Source: Tateyamaria sp.
GTDB lineage: Bacteria > Pseudomonadota > Alphaproteobacteria > Rhodobacterales > Rhodobacteraceae
Assembly (NCBI GenBank): GCA_018668195.1
Contig: JABITU010000102.1
Span: 1 to 7,436 of the forward strand
DNA: 7,436 nucleotides
Reading direction: 5' to 3'
The notes beneath the pieces were generated by a model, which worked only from the letters and a program-made list of their open reading frames with translations, ran no database searches and was not told where the DNA came from. Below, one piece after another: positions 6,120 through 7,436 of this stretch (position 1 is the first letter of the stretch; each line of letters begins with the position of its first letter). The translations under genes were made by a program, and so were the position numbers.

Positions 6120-6300
6120 TCTGGCAGTATCCTTTGGAGACGCGGTGGAAGGATTAGATGGCAATCCTCAAATACATCAACGGCTTCTACAATCCGCGCC
6201 GCCGATACTCAGCACTGGGCTGCAAAAGTCCCGTCGTTTTCGAAAAGAAAGTGGCTGAAACGAGCACAGGGGGCAGCACGAAAGCGCGACAGGTCCAGAT
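6113..6300 (+). mobile_element. IS3-family transposase (OrfB) C-terminal remnant
   Basis: In the plus frame from 6113 the translation reads CLIWQYPLETRWKD, a TAG at 6155-6157, then MAILKYINGFYNPRRRYSAL and GCKSPVVFEKKVAE. The Y-I-x-x-FYNPRRRHSALG-x-x-SPxxFE pattern is the extreme C-terminus of IS3-family OrfB integrases. Tyr replaces the usual His of RRRHS. The DDE catalytic domain is absent and the internal stop confirms decay. The left edge coincides with the truncation of the D-lyxose isomerase gene. The right edge is not defined: similarity fades after KVAE, and no terminal inverted repeat was recognised before the convergent AraC-type gene ends at 6323. The frame itself stays open to 6454, overlapping that gene in antisense, which is not meaningful. 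Confidence 0.82.
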
Positions 6301-6322
6301 TGACAAATATGGGGACGGAAAG

Positions 6323-7333
6323 TCAGGCGGTCTTTTTCTTAAGCGTCAATGCGCGTGCGTCAACAACAGACATGCCAGTCCATTCATGGAAAGCGCGATA
6401 GAAGGACCCGGGATCTCGGTATGCAAGCAAATAGCTGATTTCCTCGGCACTTAGTCCATCATTCAAATACACTTGTGCAAGATTTTCTCGTGTATCGTCC
6501 AATATGGCTTGAAATGTTGTACCCTCGGCGCTTAGCTTTCGTTGGAGGCTGCGGACGCTCAGTGACAGCCGCGAGCTGATCTCTTTAATCGAAATGGCCC
6601 CAGCCGGTAACGAGTCTACTATCATCGCGCGTGCTTGTTGAGCCGTGCGCGCGTTCTGGTCCATTCGCCTTAACCGACTGGTGAGCTCCGCCTCGATAAG
6701 TTTACAAATCTCAGCGTCACGACTTAACATCGGCAACTGAGAATCTTGTTTGCTAATGACGAGAGCAGACCTTGGGGCAACATGAATGGGCCCGTCGATA
6801 AACTTACGGTATTGAGGGGTAATGCTCGTCAGGTCCGGCAAAAGTACCTTCAACGGTCTTACATGTTGACCAGTTAACGTGCGAATTATTTGTAAATAAA
6901 CGGCTATTTCATAATAGGAATAAAAAAATGGGAGGGACGTGTCCCCAACTCCAAGCGCTTCGAGGCTTACTGTCAGGGATGTTTTCGTCTCAGATAGCAC
7001 CAGTTTCACTGGTGAACACAAAGGTTTGAACAGGGCAACGCGCTCTAGGCCCGAAATCACATCTTTGCTTGCAGCTAAGGACATAAGGGGGGGCACCAGC
7101 GGAACCGCTTGGAACTTGAGTGCCATAGCCAACCAAGCGTCTGGTCCGCCAAGTTCCGCTGCGAATGCACGCGATATGTCAAAATACGTTTTTGCGTCTA
7201 CACTTGGATCATCTTGCTCAAAGAACCGCTCTGGCAAACCTGCGCGTTTCAGTGCGCTCTCGATCGAGACGCCCATCCTTTTTGCGGCGGGCTCAAGGAT
7301 CCTAGCAGGCTCATAACGGCGCTCTTCTTGCAT
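6323..7333 (-). CDS. AraC-family transcriptional regulator with arabinose-binding-like N-terminal domain
   Basis: 336 residues, typical of the AraC subfamily with the Arabinose_bd-type domain (OruR/ArgR-like layout). The N-terminal sensing domain covers about residues 10-200 (ILEPAAKRMGVSIESALKRA at 12-31; ITPQYRKFIDGPIHVAPRSA at 171-190). The C-terminal double HTH covers about 230-330: first helix set ISIKEISSRLSLSVRSLQRK (247-266), second SAEEISYLLAYRDPGSFYRA (295-314) followed by FHEWTGMS (315-322), the usual AraC signature. It should be a DNA-binding activator for a catabolic operon; the effector is unknown. The start at 7333 is supported by AGGG 8 nt upstream. The gene looks more AT-rich than its neighbours, particularly around 6840-6950, suggesting different ancestry. 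Its likely target lies right of the window, near the repeats at 7404-7436. Confidence 0.92.
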   Translation of the reverse strand: MQEERRYEPARILEPAAKRMGVSIESALKRAGLPERFFEQDDPSVDAKTYFDISRAFAAELGGPDAWLAMALKFQAVPLVPPLMSLAASKDVISGLERVALFKPLCSPVKLVLSETKTSLTVSLEALGVGDTSLPFFYSYYEIAVYLQIIRTLTGQHVRPLKVLLPDLTSITPQYRKFIDGPIHVAPRSALVISKQDSQLPMLSRDAEICKLIEAELTSRLRRMDQNARTAQQARAMIVDSLPAGAISIKEISSRLSLSVRSLQRKLSAEGTTFQAILDDTRENLAQVYLNDGLSAEEISYLLAYRDPGSFYRAFHEWTGMSVVDARALTLKKKTA

Positions 7334-7375
7334 TGCTTATACCCTAGTTTGATTTTTATTTTGTATATGCAATGC
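7330..7375. repeat. 7-bp inverted repeat overlapping the AraC-type start codon
   Basis: GCATTGC (7330-7336, containing the complement of the ATG) and GCAATGC (7369-7375) are perfect inverted copies 32 bp apart, with AT-rich sequence between. They could pair in the leader mRNA around the start codon or form a regulator site, but repeats this short also arise by chance. Confidence 0.25.
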
Positions 7376-7403
7376 GCGAGCTTTCATAAGTCGCCAAATG
7401 AAC

Positions 7404-7436
7404 ATTGACGCAAAATACCATCATATTGGCGCAAAA
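7404..7436. promoter_or_regulatory. Tandem direct repeats, probable AraC-family operator
   Basis: ATTGACGCAAAA (7404-7415) and ATTGGCGCAAAA (7425-7436) differ at one base in 12 and are spaced exactly 21 bp, two helical turns. AraC-family proteins typically bind such directly repeated half-sites. A weaker related word, GTCGCCAAA (7390-7398), lies just before. The site is 71-103 bp upstream of the AraC-type start, suitable for autoregulation or for control of a divergent gene outside the window. The second copy touches the window edge, so further copies may follow. Confidence 0.55.

Noticed and set aside
1..7436. CRISPR array, tRNA, rRNA, toxin-antitoxin or defence system
   Set aside because: No regularly spaced repeats, no tRNA-like cloverleaf sequence and no defence or toxin families were seen.

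Overview
The window reads as a piece of an alphaproteobacterial genome, most likely a marine Rhodobacteraceae (Roseobacter-type) bacterium. I infer this from protein style and gene content (GabD-like dehydrogenase, PhnM next to a DUF1045 protein, IclR and AraC-type regulators), not from a marker gene. The visible theme is catabolism of small organic and phosphonate compounds, in a segment repeatedly broken by insertion sequences.

Left part (1-1841): a GTG-initiated M20 amidohydrolase runs off the left edge on the minus strand. Upstream of it on the same strand is an IclR-family regulator whose N-terminus looks cut back to the helix-turn-helix. Just before the regulator, on the plus strand, lies a short left-end remnant of an IS21-family element with the first codons of its IstA transposase. 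It is fused directly to the 3' end of an ornithine cyclodeaminase/mu-crystallin family gene, which also carries an apparent one-base frameshift. The simplest history is that an IS21 element inserted between or into an iclR/OCD/amidohydrolase catabolic locus and a later deletion removed most of the IS and most of the OCD gene.

Middle part (1955-5575): a complete succinate-semialdehyde-dehydrogenase-like ALDH and phnM (alpha-D-ribose 1-methylphosphonate 5-triphosphate diphosphatase) lie on the minus strand, separated by 269 bp that holds a 15-bp palindrome but no recognisable gene. A DUF1045 (2H phosphodiesterase-like) phosphonate-associated protein is divergent from phnM across only 49 bp. PhnM and the DUF1045 protein probably belong to the C-P lyase pathway; the core phnGHIJKL genes are not in this window.

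Right part (5691-7436): a D-lyxose isomerase family gene loses its C-terminal third, including an expected metal ligand, exactly where a C-terminal fragment of an IS3-family transposase begins. Converging on this fragment is an intact AraC-family regulator (arabinose-binding-like domain plus C-terminal double HTH). Its upstream region carries two near-identical 12-bp direct repeats spaced 21 bp apart, the geometry expected of AraC-family operators.

I see no novel defence system, CRISPR array, tRNA or rRNA. The most informative content is the set of gene remnants and IS-gene junctions that a normal ORF-based annotation would miss, together with the probable AraC operator.
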